From NCBI GenBank assembly GCA_913057725.1, contig CAJXOS010000001.1, forward strand, positions 1 through 64,000: DNA of 64,000 nt. The letters run 5' to 3'. Made by a program: the position numbers and the translations under genes. Position 1 is the first letter of the stretch, and each line of letters opens with the position of its first letter. Positions 30,728 to 40,991 of the stretch are shown piece by piece. The stretch is from an uncultured Lewinella sp. Lineage in GTDB: Bacteria; Bacteroidota; Bacteroidia; Chitinophagales; Saprospiraceae. The notes below the pieces were generated by a model. It saw only the letters and a list, made by a program, of their open reading frames with translations. It was not told the DNA's origin and did no database searches.

Positions 30728-32446
30728 TTAAGGCCATTTCTCACCCGAAAAATCAATATCCTTAATCATTAATTGGAGTTTGGTTTTTCCTCCCCAGTGA
30801 TTTTCCTCAATGGAATAAGCGATAGTAAATTGTTGATTTACAGCAAATTGCTCATAATAATTCCGCATGCCGAAAGCAATAGCATGAAGGGGCGTTGAGC
30901 CATCTTGAGTTACTTGCAAGCGAATGTGCTCATCCTTAAGTAAATCAATGGAACCAAAGGCTTCTACATTCTTACTAACAAATACCGGGTTGTGATTAGC
31001 GGGCCCAAAAGGAGCAAATTGGCGTAGGATTTTATAGAAATCTGAGGTAACATGCCCCAACTCTAGCTCAGCAGCAATATCAATCTTAGGTTGCAATCCA
31101 TCTTCTGGCATGGTTTGATCGATCGCATTCTCAAACCGCTTGGTGAAGGCAGGCCAATTTTTTTCTTCCATTGATAAGCCAGCAGCATTCGTATGCCCAC
31201 CATAACTTAGCAAGAGGTCTTCACAAGATTCAATAGCCTCAAAAAGGTTAACGTTTCCTGCTGAGCGGGCAGAACCAATCAATACATCATCGGATTTAGT
31301 GAGAATGATCGTCGGTCGGTGAAAATCCGTTGACAAGCGAGCTGCCACGATTCCAATAACTCCTTTATGCCAATGAGGCTGATAAAGAACCAAACTATTC
31401 TTTTCCTCCCAGTTATCAGTATCCGTTACCTCCTCACGTGCTTCGTCCGCTGTTCGCTTATCGTATTCCTTGCGCAATTCATTCCGGTTGCGTAATTGCT
31501 CGGCATATTCTTTGGCAACGGATAGAGTTCGGGCTAACATCAACTTCACCACTAGACCAGCGTCTGCCATTCGACCCGATGCATTAATGATGGGGCCAAT
31601 ACCAAATACGATATCACTAATCCGAAAAGGGCGTTTTCGATTGGTGACGCGTATAAGCGCTTGTAGCCCGGCTTTGCGATTAGTATTTAATTGTCGGAGA
31701 CCATAACTAGCTAATATCCGGTTTTCTCCAACTACCGGCATCACATCACTAGCAATGCTAATTGCTACAAAATCAGCAAGTTCTTGCAAAGAAGTATCTG
31801 GCTTATCCCAACTTCGGAGTAATCCTTGTGCTAGTTTAAATGCAACTCCACACCCGCTAAGATTTTCGTTCGGGTAGTTGCAATCAGGGCGTTTAGGATC
31901 GAGTACCGCCGTAGCAAAAGGCCATTCATCGCCAGGTAAATGGTGGTCGCAAATAATCACGTCCATTCCCTTTCCTCTAGCACTATCAACCTGTTCCTGG
32001 GCACGAATACCACAGTCTACCGTAATCAATAGAGACACTCCTTGCTCAGCTGCATGCTCTACTCCCTCTTCAGAAAGTCCATACCCTTCTTTGTAACGAT
32101 CCGGAATGTAGAATTCCAATGATCGATGACCAACATCAAGAAGAAACTGATAGAGAAAAGATACCGACATGGTACCATCGACATCATAATCACCGTAAAT
32201 CATGATTTTTTCATCACGGCGAATGGCCAAATCCAAACGATCAACCGCGCGATCCATGTCTTTCATTAAGAATGGATCATACAATTGGTCCCAGTGTGGC
32301 TTAAAAAAAGGCTTGACTTCCTCCGCCTCTGTAATTCCACGCTGCACCAATAGCTGACCTACAACCGGATGAAGTTCCAGTTGCTGCGTCAACTCAGCTG
32401 CCTTGTCAGAATCAGCGGCTACCGGAAGCCAGATGGGACTTTGCAT
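30728..32446 (-). CDS. recJ: Single-stranded-DNA-specific exonuclease RecJ
   Basis: MIYGDYDVDGTMS, VDCGIRA, ICDHHLPG, GVIGIVAARL, SYGGHTNAAGLSM. Confidence 0.95.
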   Translation of the reverse strand: MQSPIWLPVAADSDKAAELTQQLELHPVVGQLLVQRGITEAEEVKPFFKPHWDQLYDPFLMKDMDRAVDRLDLAIRRDEKIMIYGDYDVDGTMSVSFLYQFLLDVGHRSLEFYIPDRYKEGYGLSEEGVEHAAEQGVSLLITVDCGIRAQEQVDSARGKGMDVIICDHHLPGDEWPFATAVLDPKRPDCNYPNENLSGCGVAFKLAQGLLRSWDKPDTSLQELADFVAISIASDVMPVVGENRILASYGLRQLNTNRKAGLQALIRVTNRKRPFRISDIVFGIGPIINASGRMADAGLVVKLMLARTLSVAKEYAEQLRNRNELRKEYDKRTADEAREEVTDTDNWEEKNSLVLYQPHWHKGVIGIVAARLSTDFHRPTIILTKSDDVLIGSARSAGNVNLFEAIESCEDLLLSYGGHTNAAGLSMEEKNWPAFTKRFENAIDQTMPEDGLQPKIDIAAELELGHVTSDFYKILRQFAPFGPANHNPVFVSKNVEAFGSIDLLKDEHIRLQVTQDGSTPLHAIAFGMRNYYEQFAVNQQFTIAYSIEENHWGGKTKLQLMIKDIDFSGEKWP

Positions 32447-32650
32447 GTTTACTGATTAGCCTATACTTGAGCGTATTCTTGCCGTGAAATTCCGAAGGTA
32501 TGACTTTCTCTATCGCTTACAAAATGGTTTACCAGGCTTGCTTGTATTTTGCCTGGGTATCTTGAAGATTAGAAAGTTGATTAGAATTTTCGATCATCAT
32601 ACGATCGCAATACTAACAAAGAATCGTTTACGAAGGTTCTTAAATAGCGA

Positions 32651-32679
32651 AAGCCGGATTTGCAATGCAAACCCGGCTT
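32651..32679 (-). terminator. Probable hairpin terminator after the OmpA-family gene
   Basis: AAGCCGGaTTTGC-AAT-GCAAAcCCGGCTT stem-loop just 3' of the - strand gene; U-tract weak. Confidence 0.6.
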
Positions 32680-32719
32680 CACCTTTGGTATTAGTAAGTT
32701 GCTTTACAGCAATAAAAGC

Positions 32720-33484
32720 CTAGTTATTACCACCAGCAGCTTTCAATACACCACCCAAGTCTGGGTTAGGTGCAACTACAGTACGGCGGTTTTCGGAACG
32801 GCCTTCAGTAGTCTCGTTGTCACCAGTTGGCATAGTGTCACCGTGACCAGCGATAGTGATCTGAGATGGATCAACACCACCCTTGATCAAACGAGTAGCA
32901 ACAGCCTTAGCACGAGCGTAGCTCAAGTCCCAGTTGTCAGTACCAGCGTCCGCAGCAAATTTGCGATCGTCAGTGTGACCTTCTACCAATACTTTGATAG
33001 CTGGGTTAGCTTTCATCTTCTCAGCCATAGCGTCGATAGCGTCACGCTGATCTTTGTTCAGGCGAGAAGAGCTGTTACGGAAGTTAACAGGCTGCTCAGT
33101 AACAAGGTACAAACGACCTTCACGCTCTTCCATAGTAAGACCAGCGTCTGAGTAACCAGCAAACATGCCGTTAATTTCGTCTTGTACAGCTTTCAATTCA
33201 GCTTCAGTCATGCTCAACTTCTCGTTAAGCTGGCCGATCTGAGTGTTCATATCTGTGCGCAAGTCTGCCAATTCGCCATTTAGGCGCTCCTTTTCAGAAG
33301 CCATTTCAGCAGCCAATGCAGCATTATCGTCTTCTAGGCCCTTTACTTGAGCTTGAGTTTCTGCAAGAGCTTGATCAGTAGCATCCTTAGCAGCTTGTAG
33401 TTCGTCGAATTTTTTCTTTGATACGCAAGACTGGAAAGAACCCGCTAGCATAACGAAGATCAACGCAGTGAGTATAAAACGCAT
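32720..33484 (-). CDS. OmpA family lipoprotein with coiled coil
   Basis: Lipobox SFQSCVSKKKFDELQ; OmpA-like domain IKVLVEGHTDDRKFAADAGTDNWDLSYARAKAVATRLIKGGVDPSQITIAGHGDTMP..RSENRRTVV. Confidence 0.93.
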   Translation of the reverse strand: MRFILTALIFVMLAGSFQSCVSKKKFDELQAAKDATDQALAETQAQVKGLEDDNAALAAEMASEKERLNGELADLRTDMNTQIGQLNEKLSMTEAELKAVQDEINGMFAGYSDAGLTMEEREGRLYLVTEQPVNFRNSSSRLNKDQRDAIDAMAEKMKANPAIKVLVEGHTDDRKFAADAGTDNWDLSYARAKAVATRLIKGGVDPSQITIAGHGDTMPTGDNETTEGRSENRRTVVAPNPDLGGVLKAAGGNN

Positions 33485-33869
33485 GTTCCCTTTAAATTTG
33501 ATTTAAAAATTTTTTTTGAGCCTCTTTTAAAAGAGGCGACAAGTTACTTATTGGTTTGTTCGCTTTTGCAACTCCTTGCAAAGCAAAACATATTTTTTGA
33601 ATAAAACAAAGTTTATCTTCTCCAATTATCCACAGAAGGAACGGAAGCCGGTAGAATAACCGGTTGTTAGGGGTGTAATTTTCAGTTTTAAACAAAAGTT
33701 ACTCAGTAGCTATTGTTCTACGCAAATATACGGGCTTATACAGATATTGTATTAGTGGATAAGGCCTAAAAACGCTATTTTTGCAAAAAATCGCTTATTC
33801 TCGCCTTTTTTTACCACCTAACGACGAAGTTGAGTACCCATTGCAACTGACATTGCCTTAATATACTAC

Positions 33870-34628
33870 ATGGAATACCAAATTATCGAGGAGGAGAAGT
33901 TCCAATACATTGAGACGAAAGGAGGACAAAGGACGCTCTTGTTACTGCATGGGCTATTTGGAGCATTGAGTAATTTCTCAGGAATACTGCAACATTTTGG
34001 CACCCGCTTCAATGTGGTTGTACCTATGTTACCCATCTTTGAATTGCCCCTCCGCAAGGTCTCATTGGCAGGTCTAGTTGATCATGTCGCAAAATTCGTT
34101 GAAGCCAAAGGTTATGAGAATGTCCATGTATTGGGCAATTCCCTTGGTGGTCACGTGTCCTTATTATATACACTAGCTCATCCTGAACGAGTAAGTACAG
34201 TATGCCTAACCGGAAGTTCTGGCCTATTTGAAAACTCTATGGGAAATTCTTTCCCGCGCCGTGGCGACTATGAGTTTATCCGAAACAAGACCGAGAAGAC
34301 TTTCTTTGACCCGACGGTTGCTACAAAAGAACTAGTCGACGAGGTATTCAATACGGTAAATGATCGAAACCGAGCTATCCGTATTATTGCTACGGCAAAA
34401 TCTGCCGTTCGTCATAACCTCAGTGACAAGCTCGATCAGATCAAAGTCCCAACCCTTCTCATCTGGGGTAAGCAGGATATCATCACCCCTCCTTTTGTCG
34501 GTGAAAAATTCAATGAACTCATCGATGATTCAACGCTACACTTAGTAGACGAATGCGGACACGCGCCGATGATGGAACATCCCGAGACATTTAACAGTAT
34601 TCTCGAGGATTTTCTTGAAAAATATTAA
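33870..34628 (+). CDS. Alpha/beta fold hydrolase
   Basis: LLLHGLFGALSNFSGILQHF, VLGNSLGGHVSLLYTLAHPERV, DECGHAPMMEHPETF. Confidence 0.87.
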   Translation: MEYQIIEEEKFQYIETKGGQRTLLLLHGLFGALSNFSGILQHFGTRFNVVVPMLPIFELPLRKVSLAGLVDHVAKFVEAKGYENVHVLGNSLGGHVSLLYTLAHPERVSTVCLTGSSGLFENSMGNSFPRRGDYEFIRNKTEKTFFDPTVATKELVDEVFNTVNDRNRAIRIIATAKSAVRHNLSDKLDQIKVPTLLIWGKQDIITPPFVGEKFNELIDDSTLHLVDECGHAPMMEHPETFNSILEDFLEKY

Positions 34629-34688
34629 GCTCGGCCACACCATGTGGCACCTATATACCATCTACCCCACCAAGAAAACAATGCTTGT

Positions 34689-37277
34689 ATGAATCGATTA
34701 TTAGCATTAGCCACTATCCTTTTCCTCTCGGCATGCGGTACCCCAAGGGTTGCTACGATTGAGGAACCACTCGAAATTGAAGAGCGTCAGCTCGACACCT
34801 TAGTCATCACCGCTCCCGCGATTACTGACGAAGAGAAGGAAGAAGAGGAAGACTACCAGCTCCCTGTCTACAATGCTAGCCATACACAGACAATTGATCT
34901 CATCCACACAAAGCTAGAACTCGCTTTCGACTGGTCAGAAGAACAAGTCATCGGTTTGGCTACTTTGCAATTGCGTCCGTACTTCTATCCAATTAGTGAT
35001 TTCATCTTGGATGCTAAGAACATGAAGTTCAATAGTATTCAGCTAGAAGATGGAACAGCGTTGGAATATGAGAACAATGGCGTTCAAGTTGAGATCATGC
35101 TTCCTCGCACTTATACTCGCGACGAAGAAATTACACTGTTAATTGATTATTTAGCTACGCCTCGCGCTGATGGTGGCAGTGACGCTATCACCTCCGATAA
35201 GGGTCTTTTCTTCATTAACCCACGAGGTGAAGAAGGAACAAAACCTCAACAGATCTGGACTCAAGGTGAGACAGAAAACAACTCACGTTGGTTTCCTACA
35301 GTAGACAAACCTAATGAGCGTTGCACCCAAGAGATGTACGTGACGGTTGAAGATCGTTTCGCAACCTTGTCTAACGGTCTACTCATTTCTTCAGAAGACA
35401 ATGAAGATGGCACCCGGACTGACTATTGGAAAATGGATGAGCCACATGCACCATATCTGTTCATGTTGGCTATTGGTGAATTTGCAATAGTAGAGGATAC
35501 ACCTTATAAAGGTAAGCCTGTAAACTACTACGTGGAACCAGAATATGAAGAGCACGCAAAGGCGATTTACCCACATACTCCAGAGATGCTTTCTTTCTTC
35601 TCTGATGTAACTGGCGTAGACTACCCGTGGTCGAAATATTCTCAGGTGGTAGTACGCGACTACGTGTCTGGGGCCATGGAAAATACGACGGGAGTTATCT
35701 TCGGCGAATTCATGCAACATACTGAGCGTGAATTGATTGACGTACTTATTAACGACAAGATCGTTGCTCACGAAATGTTCCACCATTGGTTTGGTGATTA
35801 TGTTACTTGTGAGAGCTGGGCCAACTTGACCTTAAATGAAGGCTTTGCCAACTACAGTGAATATTTGTGGTTGGAACACCATTATGGTCGTGACGAAGCG
35901 GACCAACATATGATGGAAGAGTGGCAAGGTTATCTTGGTTCCATTCGCAATGGCGGTGCACACCCTCTTATTCATTATGGCTATGATGATAAGGAAGATA
36001 TGTTTGATGCCCACAGCTATAACAAGGGAGGGTCAGCACTACATATGCTTCGCAAAATCATTGGTGATGATGCTTTCTTTGCTGGTTTCGAACGCTACTT
36101 AGTCGACAACGCATTGTCGGCAGTTGAAGTTGATGAGCTTCGTATGGCATATGAAGAGGTCACTGGCCAAGATCTTCAGTGGTTCTTTGACCAGTGGTAC
36201 ATGAGTGAAGGGCATCCATATATTGAACTCAATTATGATTACGATGCGGATAGCAAAGAGGCTATCATCATGGTTGAGCAAACCCAAGATGGCCGGTCTA
36301 TGCCGCCGATCTTTCAGTTGCCAACTAGCGTAGATATCTATTTTACAGGTAAAGCGGAGCCTGTCCGTCATGAGGTATTCGTGAACCAACGCAAACAAGA
36401 AATTCGGCTACCAGCTAGTTCCGAACCAGCTCTCATGATCTTCGATCCCGAGCGTAGCATTCTTGCTCAATGGGATGATAACAAAACCCATGAGCAACTA
36501 GCATATCAACTAAAGCATGCACCACGATTCTTGGATCGTTTCCAAGCCGTTAATGGTCTGGATGCTGAAGCTGAAGATTATCTAGAATTGGTAGAACTAG
36601 CATTGAAAGACCCATTCTATGGTATCCGTTCTGCTGGCTTAAGCAACTTGCCTTCTGAAGATCTACCAGAAAGCCTTACCAATACCATTGCCAATATTGC
36701 CGAAAACGATGAGCACTCGGAGGTAAGATCAATCGCACTTATGGTGCTTGCAGAAATGGCTTACCCCGGTGTCGATGCCCTGGCACAAAAAGCCTTAGAA
36801 GCAGAACCATACCCTGTAGTGGGTACGGGTTTGGATGTCCTCTATATGAGAAGTCCCGAATTGGCACTGGATGCAGCTAATCAATTAGCCGATGAAACTA
36901 ATACTGATATTGTAGAAGTGATCGGTTCTATTTATGCCGATACTGGAGATGCAGAATACCTCCCGTACTTCACTAAGAGTTTAGAGTCATTGGATGGCTT
37001 TGCTGCTATTTCTTTTTACGAAAGTTATGGTGTATTGCTATTGGAGGTCAAAGGTGACTACTTAAATAAAGGTGTAAAGCAATTGCGCACCATTGGGGTT
37101 GATCAAGGGCAATCACCTTGGTGTCGACTTTCATCAATCAAGACTTTGAGTGAAGTAGCAGGTGAGCTTTCTGAGGAAACAGAATCTGACCAGATTACAA
37201 GAATTCAAGAAGCGATTGACGCTATCAAGGCTGCCGAAACCAATCCGCAATTGAAAGGCATCTACCAACAGTTCTAA
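34689..37277 (+). CDS. M1 family metallopeptidase (aminopeptidase N-like) lipoprotein
   Basis: GAMENTT, HEMFHHWFGDYVTCESWANLTLNEGFANY (HExxH-x18-E), lipobox LFLSACG; ATG at 34689. Confidence 0.93.
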   Translation: MNRLLALATILFLSACGTPRVATIEEPLEIEERQLDTLVITAPAITDEEKEEEEDYQLPVYNASHTQTIDLIHTKLELAFDWSEEQVIGLATLQLRPYFYPISDFILDAKNMKFNSIQLEDGTALEYENNGVQVEIMLPRTYTRDEEITLLIDYLATPRADGGSDAITSDKGLFFINPRGEEGTKPQQIWTQGETENNSRWFPTVDKPNERCTQEMYVTVEDRFATLSNGLLISSEDNEDGTRTDYWKMDEPHAPYLFMLAIGEFAIVEDTPYKGKPVNYYVEPEYEEHAKAIYPHTPEMLSFFSDVTGVDYPWSKYSQVVVRDYVSGAMENTTGVIFGEFMQHTERELIDVLINDKIVAHEMFHHWFGDYVTCESWANLTLNEGFANYSEYLWLEHHYGRDEADQHMMEEWQGYLGSIRNGGAHPLIHYGYDDKEDMFDAHSYNKGGSALHMLRKIIGDDAFFAGFERYLVDNALSAVEVDELRMAYEEVTGQDLQWFFDQWYMSEGHPYIELNYDYDADSKEAIIMVEQTQDGRSMPPIFQLPTSVDIYFTGKAEPVRHEVFVNQRKQEIRLPASSEPALMIFDPERSILAQWDDNKTHEQLAYQLKHAPRFLDRFQAVNGLDAEAEDYLELVELALKDPFYGIRSAGLSNLPSEDLPESLTNTIANIAENDEHSEVRSIALMVLAEMAYPGVDALAQKALEAEPYPVVGTGLDVLYMRSPELALDAANQLADETNTDIVEVIGSIYADTGDAEYLPYFTKSLESLDGFAAISFYESYGVLLLEVKGDYLNKGVKQLRTIGVDQGQSPWCRLSSIKTLSEVAGELSEETESDQITRIQEAIDAIKAAETNPQLKGIYQQF

Positions 37278-37297
37278 ACAACCGAAAGTAGAAATAG

Positions 37298-37338
37298 AAG
37301 AGCGGCCTGGTTCCAAGATGTGAATCAGGCCGCTCTTT
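37298..37338 (+). terminator. Intrinsic terminator
   Basis: AAGAGCGGCCTG...CAGGCCGCTCTT hairpin after the M1 peptidase gene. Confidence 0.85.
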
Positions 37339-37518
37339 CATTTTATGTAATCGTATAAATTGCAGGTTACTCGTCGGAATTACTGTAGATATTTCTGCTT
37401 TTCAAGACACACAGGAGTGCTCATTTTTAGATACATTTATCGCTTCATTTTTTTAGGTCACTGCTAGTTCTTTTCCCTAACCCATTGTAGTGATTCGCTG
37501 GGTAAAAATCATAATATT

Positions 37519-39978
37519 ATGAAAGTGCTGAAATTCGGCGGCTCGTCTGTAGCCAAACCGGAGCGTATACGCGCTATTGTGGAAATACTTAACTCGTATT
37601 ACGCTGATGGAGAACACTTTACAGTAGTATTCTCTGCTTTTGGTGGCGTAACAGATATGCTCATTGAAATGAGTGAGCTAGCAGCAAAAGGGGAAGAAGA
37701 TTATCAAAATCTCTTTGACGCCTTTAGTGAGCGGCATACCCTGGCTGTCAAAGACTTACTCTCTGAGGAATATCAAAAAGAAGTACTTCCGCAACTAGAT
37801 CGCAATCACGAAGTTTTGCGAAACCTGCTGCACGGCATCTATCTTGTTCGGGAAGCATCACCTCGGACAATGGATTATGTCCTCAGCTTTGGTGAACGTA
37901 ATTCAGCTTTCATCATTTCATATGTCTTGCGCCAGGCAGGTATCAAAGCTGCTTATCTAGACGCACGAAAGGTGATCAAGACTGACAAGCAATTCAATTC
38001 AGCCAAGGTTGATTTCGATGTAACGTATGATAAGATCCATACCTACTATACTGAGCATCCAGAGATACAAATCGTCACTGGATTTATTGCTTCTGCAAAG
38101 GGTGGATTAACGACTACTTTAGGTCGGGGAGGTTCGGACTATACGGCTTCTCTTTTAGCTGCTGGCCTGGGTGCAAAAGTTATCGAGATCTGGACAGATG
38201 TAGATGGAGTACTTACAGCTGACCCTCGAAAGGTGAAGAAAGCTTTTACGATTGAAAACATGACCTATGCAGAGGCCATGGAAATGTCGCACTTCGGAGC
38301 TAAGGTTATTTATCCACCAACCTTACAGCCTGCCTTAAAGAAGCAGATTCCTCTTTATATAAAGAATACCTTTAACCCGAATTACCGGGGTACCTATATT
38401 TCTGGACAGTCAGATCCGGAAGGGACTCCTGTTAAGGGTATTTCTTCTATTGGTGACGTAGCATTGCTCACCCTTTCCGGTAGCGGTCTTTTTGGTGTTC
38501 ACGGAATTGCTGCTCGCCTATTCAGCTCCCTTGCTCAGGCAGAGATCAACATAATTTTGATTACCCAAGGTTCAAGTGAGCACGCAATTAGCTTTGCCAT
38601 TCAACCCAAGTTTGCGAAGAAAGCAAAGCGTTATGTCGAAGAGGCATTTCAGTACGAAATAGATCGGGGAGTAGTAGATCCTATTAAGATAGAGGAAGAC
38701 TTATCGGTAGTTGCCATTATCGGTGAAAACATGCGTTATCGCACCGGCATCTCCGGACGACTCTTTCAAGCATTAGGTAAGAATGGTATCAATATTATTG
38801 CCATTGCCCAAGGGTCGAGTGAGTTGAACATATCTGTCGTCATTCCAAAGACCGACGAGACCAAAGCACTCAATGCTTTACATGAAGCCTTCTTCCTAAG
38901 CGACACCCAAGAGCTGCACGTATTTATGGTTGGTGTTGGCTTGATTGGTAGTACGCTATTAAAACAACTTAAAGAACAAACTGCCTTTCTATTAGAAAAG
39001 CGTTCATTAGAAATCAAGGTCGTTGGCTTAGCCAACACGAAGAAGATGATCTTTGACTCTGAAGGTATCGATCTTGATAATTGGAAAGAGAGTCTAGATC
39101 AATCAGAGCAGGTAAGTGACTTACCGATCTTTATTGCAGAGATGAAAAACCGGAATCTCACGAACAGTATCTTTATTGACAATACTGCAAACGAGACGGT
39201 AGCTAGCTATTATGAGTCCATCTTGGATCATAGTATTTCAGTATCGACGCCAAACAAGATTGCAACCTCTTCTTCATTCCTCCAATATCAACGTCTAAAA
39301 ACCATTGCCAACAAACGTGGGGTAGCCTTCAGGTATGAGACTAATGTTGGAGCTGGCTTACCTGTGATTTCCACACTCAATGACCTCATTGAAAGTGGAG
39401 ACCAAATCCTGGGAATAGAAGGAGTATTATCAGGTTCACTATCATTCATCTTTAATCAGTTTGATGGCAGCCGACCATTCAGTGAAATCGTGCAAGAAGC
39501 TAGAGAGCGGGGATATACTGAGCCTGATCCTAGAGTGGACTTAAGTGGTAAGGATGTACGTCGCAAGATCTTGATCCTGGCCCGGGAAGCTGGTTGGCCA
39601 CTTGAACAAGATGATGTAGAAATTGAATCCATTTTACCACAGGCAGTCCAGGAAGCATCTTCCGTTGAAGACTTCTTCACTCAACTAGCAGCACACGATG
39701 ATCATTTTGAGCAATTAAGATTAGAGGCAGAAAAAGCAAACAAGATGCTTCGGGTCATCGCTTCACTTGATGAAAACGGGAAAGCAAATATTCAATTGGC
39801 TGCCGTTGAAAATAGCAGTCCTTTCTATTTCTTAAGTGGCAGTGACAATATGATTGTATTCACTACAGGCAGATACAAGGACAGACCATTAGTCGTACGT
39901 GGTCCTGGTGCAGGAGCAGAAGTAACTGCAGCGGGAGTTTTTGCAGAGATCATTTCTATCGGTCAATTCCTACATTAA
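37519..39978 (+). CDS. thrA: Bifunctional aspartate kinase / homoserine dehydrogenase
   Basis: MKVLKFGGSSVAKPERI aspartokinase N-terminus, ACT domains, homoserine dehydrogenase C-terminal half (VSTPNKIATS, YETNVGAGLPVISTLNDL). Confidence 0.97.
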   Translation: MKVLKFGGSSVAKPERIRAIVEILNSYYADGEHFTVVFSAFGGVTDMLIEMSELAAKGEEDYQNLFDAFSERHTLAVKDLLSEEYQKEVLPQLDRNHEVLRNLLHGIYLVREASPRTMDYVLSFGERNSAFIISYVLRQAGIKAAYLDARKVIKTDKQFNSAKVDFDVTYDKIHTYYTEHPEIQIVTGFIASAKGGLTTTLGRGGSDYTASLLAAGLGAKVIEIWTDVDGVLTADPRKVKKAFTIENMTYAEAMEMSHFGAKVIYPPTLQPALKKQIPLYIKNTFNPNYRGTYISGQSDPEGTPVKGISSIGDVALLTLSGSGLFGVHGIAARLFSSLAQAEINIILITQGSSEHAISFAIQPKFAKKAKRYVEEAFQYEIDRGVVDPIKIEEDLSVVAIIGENMRYRTGISGRLFQALGKNGINIIAIAQGSSELNISVVIPKTDETKALNALHEAFFLSDTQELHVFMVGVGLIGSTLLKQLKEQTAFLLEKRSLEIKVVGLANTKKMIFDSEGIDLDNWKESLDQSEQVSDLPIFIAEMKNRNLTNSIFIDNTANETVASYYESILDHSISVSTPNKIATSSSFLQYQRLKTIANKRGVAFRYETNVGAGLPVISTLNDLIESGDQILGIEGVLSGSLSFIFNQFDGSRPFSEIVQEARERGYTEPDPRVDLSGKDVRRKILILAREAGWPLEQDDVEIESILPQAVQEASSVEDFFTQLAAHDDHFEQLRLEAEKANKMLRVIASLDENGKANIQLAAVENSSPFYFLSGSDNMIVFTTGRYKDRPLVVRGPGAGAEVTAAGVFAEIISIGQFLH

Positions 39979-40014
39979 CAGTAAAACTACTATAAAAGAT
40001 GGTAAAACTCCGAA

Positions 40015-40956
40015 ATGAAAATACTCAATGAAGTTCGTGTCTTTGCCCCAGCTACTGTAGCCAATGTAGCCGTGGGGTTTGACATTCTGGGTTTTGCGTT
40101 CCATGGACCGGGAGATGAAGTTGTTCTTAGACGTTCGACACAAGCGGGCTTAAAGATCACGACCATCACAGGAACAGGGGACAAGAAACTTCCACTGGAG
40201 CCAGAACGAAATACCGCTGGTTTTGCAGCACTAGGATTGCTTCGTCATCTTGGTCAAGAAGATCTGGGGCTGGAGATGGAGATACATAAAAAAATGCCTT
40301 TTGGCAGTGGTTTAGGATCAAGTGCGGCCAGTGCTGCTGCGGGAGTTTTTGCAGCGAACACACTACTAGGATCACCTCTTTCAAAAGAAGAACTCTTGCC
40401 ATTTGCAGTTGCGGGTGAAGAGATTGCTGATGGTGCATACCATGCTGACAATGTTGGACCTGCTTTGTTAGGAGGTATCCTTTTTATTCGTGAAAACAAA
40501 ACGCTTGATGTACATAAACTGCCTGTACCTGAAGAACTACATGTAGCCGTAGTATATCCACACATTGAAGTTCTAACTAAAGATGCGAGGGCAGTACTTA
40601 GTAATCAATTAGAGCTATCTCAGCATATCCAGCAGAATGGAAACCTCGGGGCATTGATCATCGGCTTGTATGAAAACAATTATGACTTAATAGGCAGAGC
40701 CTTAGAGGATGTTATTATTGAGCCTCAGCGAGCTCAGCTCATCTCGGGTTTTGCCGATGTAAAAGCTTCCGCTATTACTCAAGGTGCATTGGGTGCGAGT
40801 ATCTCCGGTGCTGGCCCAAGTGTATTTGCCTTATGTAGAGGAGAAGCTACCGCCAAGCATGTAGCTCAAGAAATGAAATCTGCATTCCAGAAATATGGTA
40901 TAATGAGTGACGGATACGCATCGCCCATTAATACCGCGGGCGCCATTCAAATGTAA
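40015..40956 (+). CDS. thrB: Homoserine kinase
   Basis: GHMP kinase: VRVFAPATVANVAVGFDILGFA, PFGSGLGSSAASAAAG, GASISGAGPSVFAL; thrA-thrB-thrC order. Confidence 0.95.
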   Translation: MKILNEVRVFAPATVANVAVGFDILGFAFHGPGDEVVLRRSTQAGLKITTITGTGDKKLPLEPERNTAGFAALGLLRHLGQEDLGLEMEIHKKMPFGSGLGSSAASAAAGVFAANTLLGSPLSKEELLPFAVAGEEIADGAYHADNVGPALLGGILFIRENKTLDVHKLPVPEELHVAVVYPHIEVLTKDARAVLSNQLELSQHIQQNGNLGALIIGLYENNYDLIGRALEDVIIEPQRAQLISGFADVKASAITQGALGASISGAGPSVFALCRGEATAKHVAQEMKSAFQKYGIMSDGYASPINTAGAIQM

Positions 40957-40991
40957 ACTTCTCCTCTACCCTATCTAAACAGACAATTATT

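Noticed and set aside
32660-33151. 163-aa + strand ORF antisense to the OmpA-family gene
   Set aside because: Ser/Thr/Val-rich antisense translation of a clearly coding OmpA domain.
35526-35540. ACGTGGAAC in the M1 peptidase as a further parS site
   Set aside because: Only a half match; left arm does not match TGTTCC.
37339-37518. Threonine attenuator or leader peptide upstream of thrA
   Set aside because: No Thr/Ile-rich short ORF or terminator/antiterminator pair recognised.
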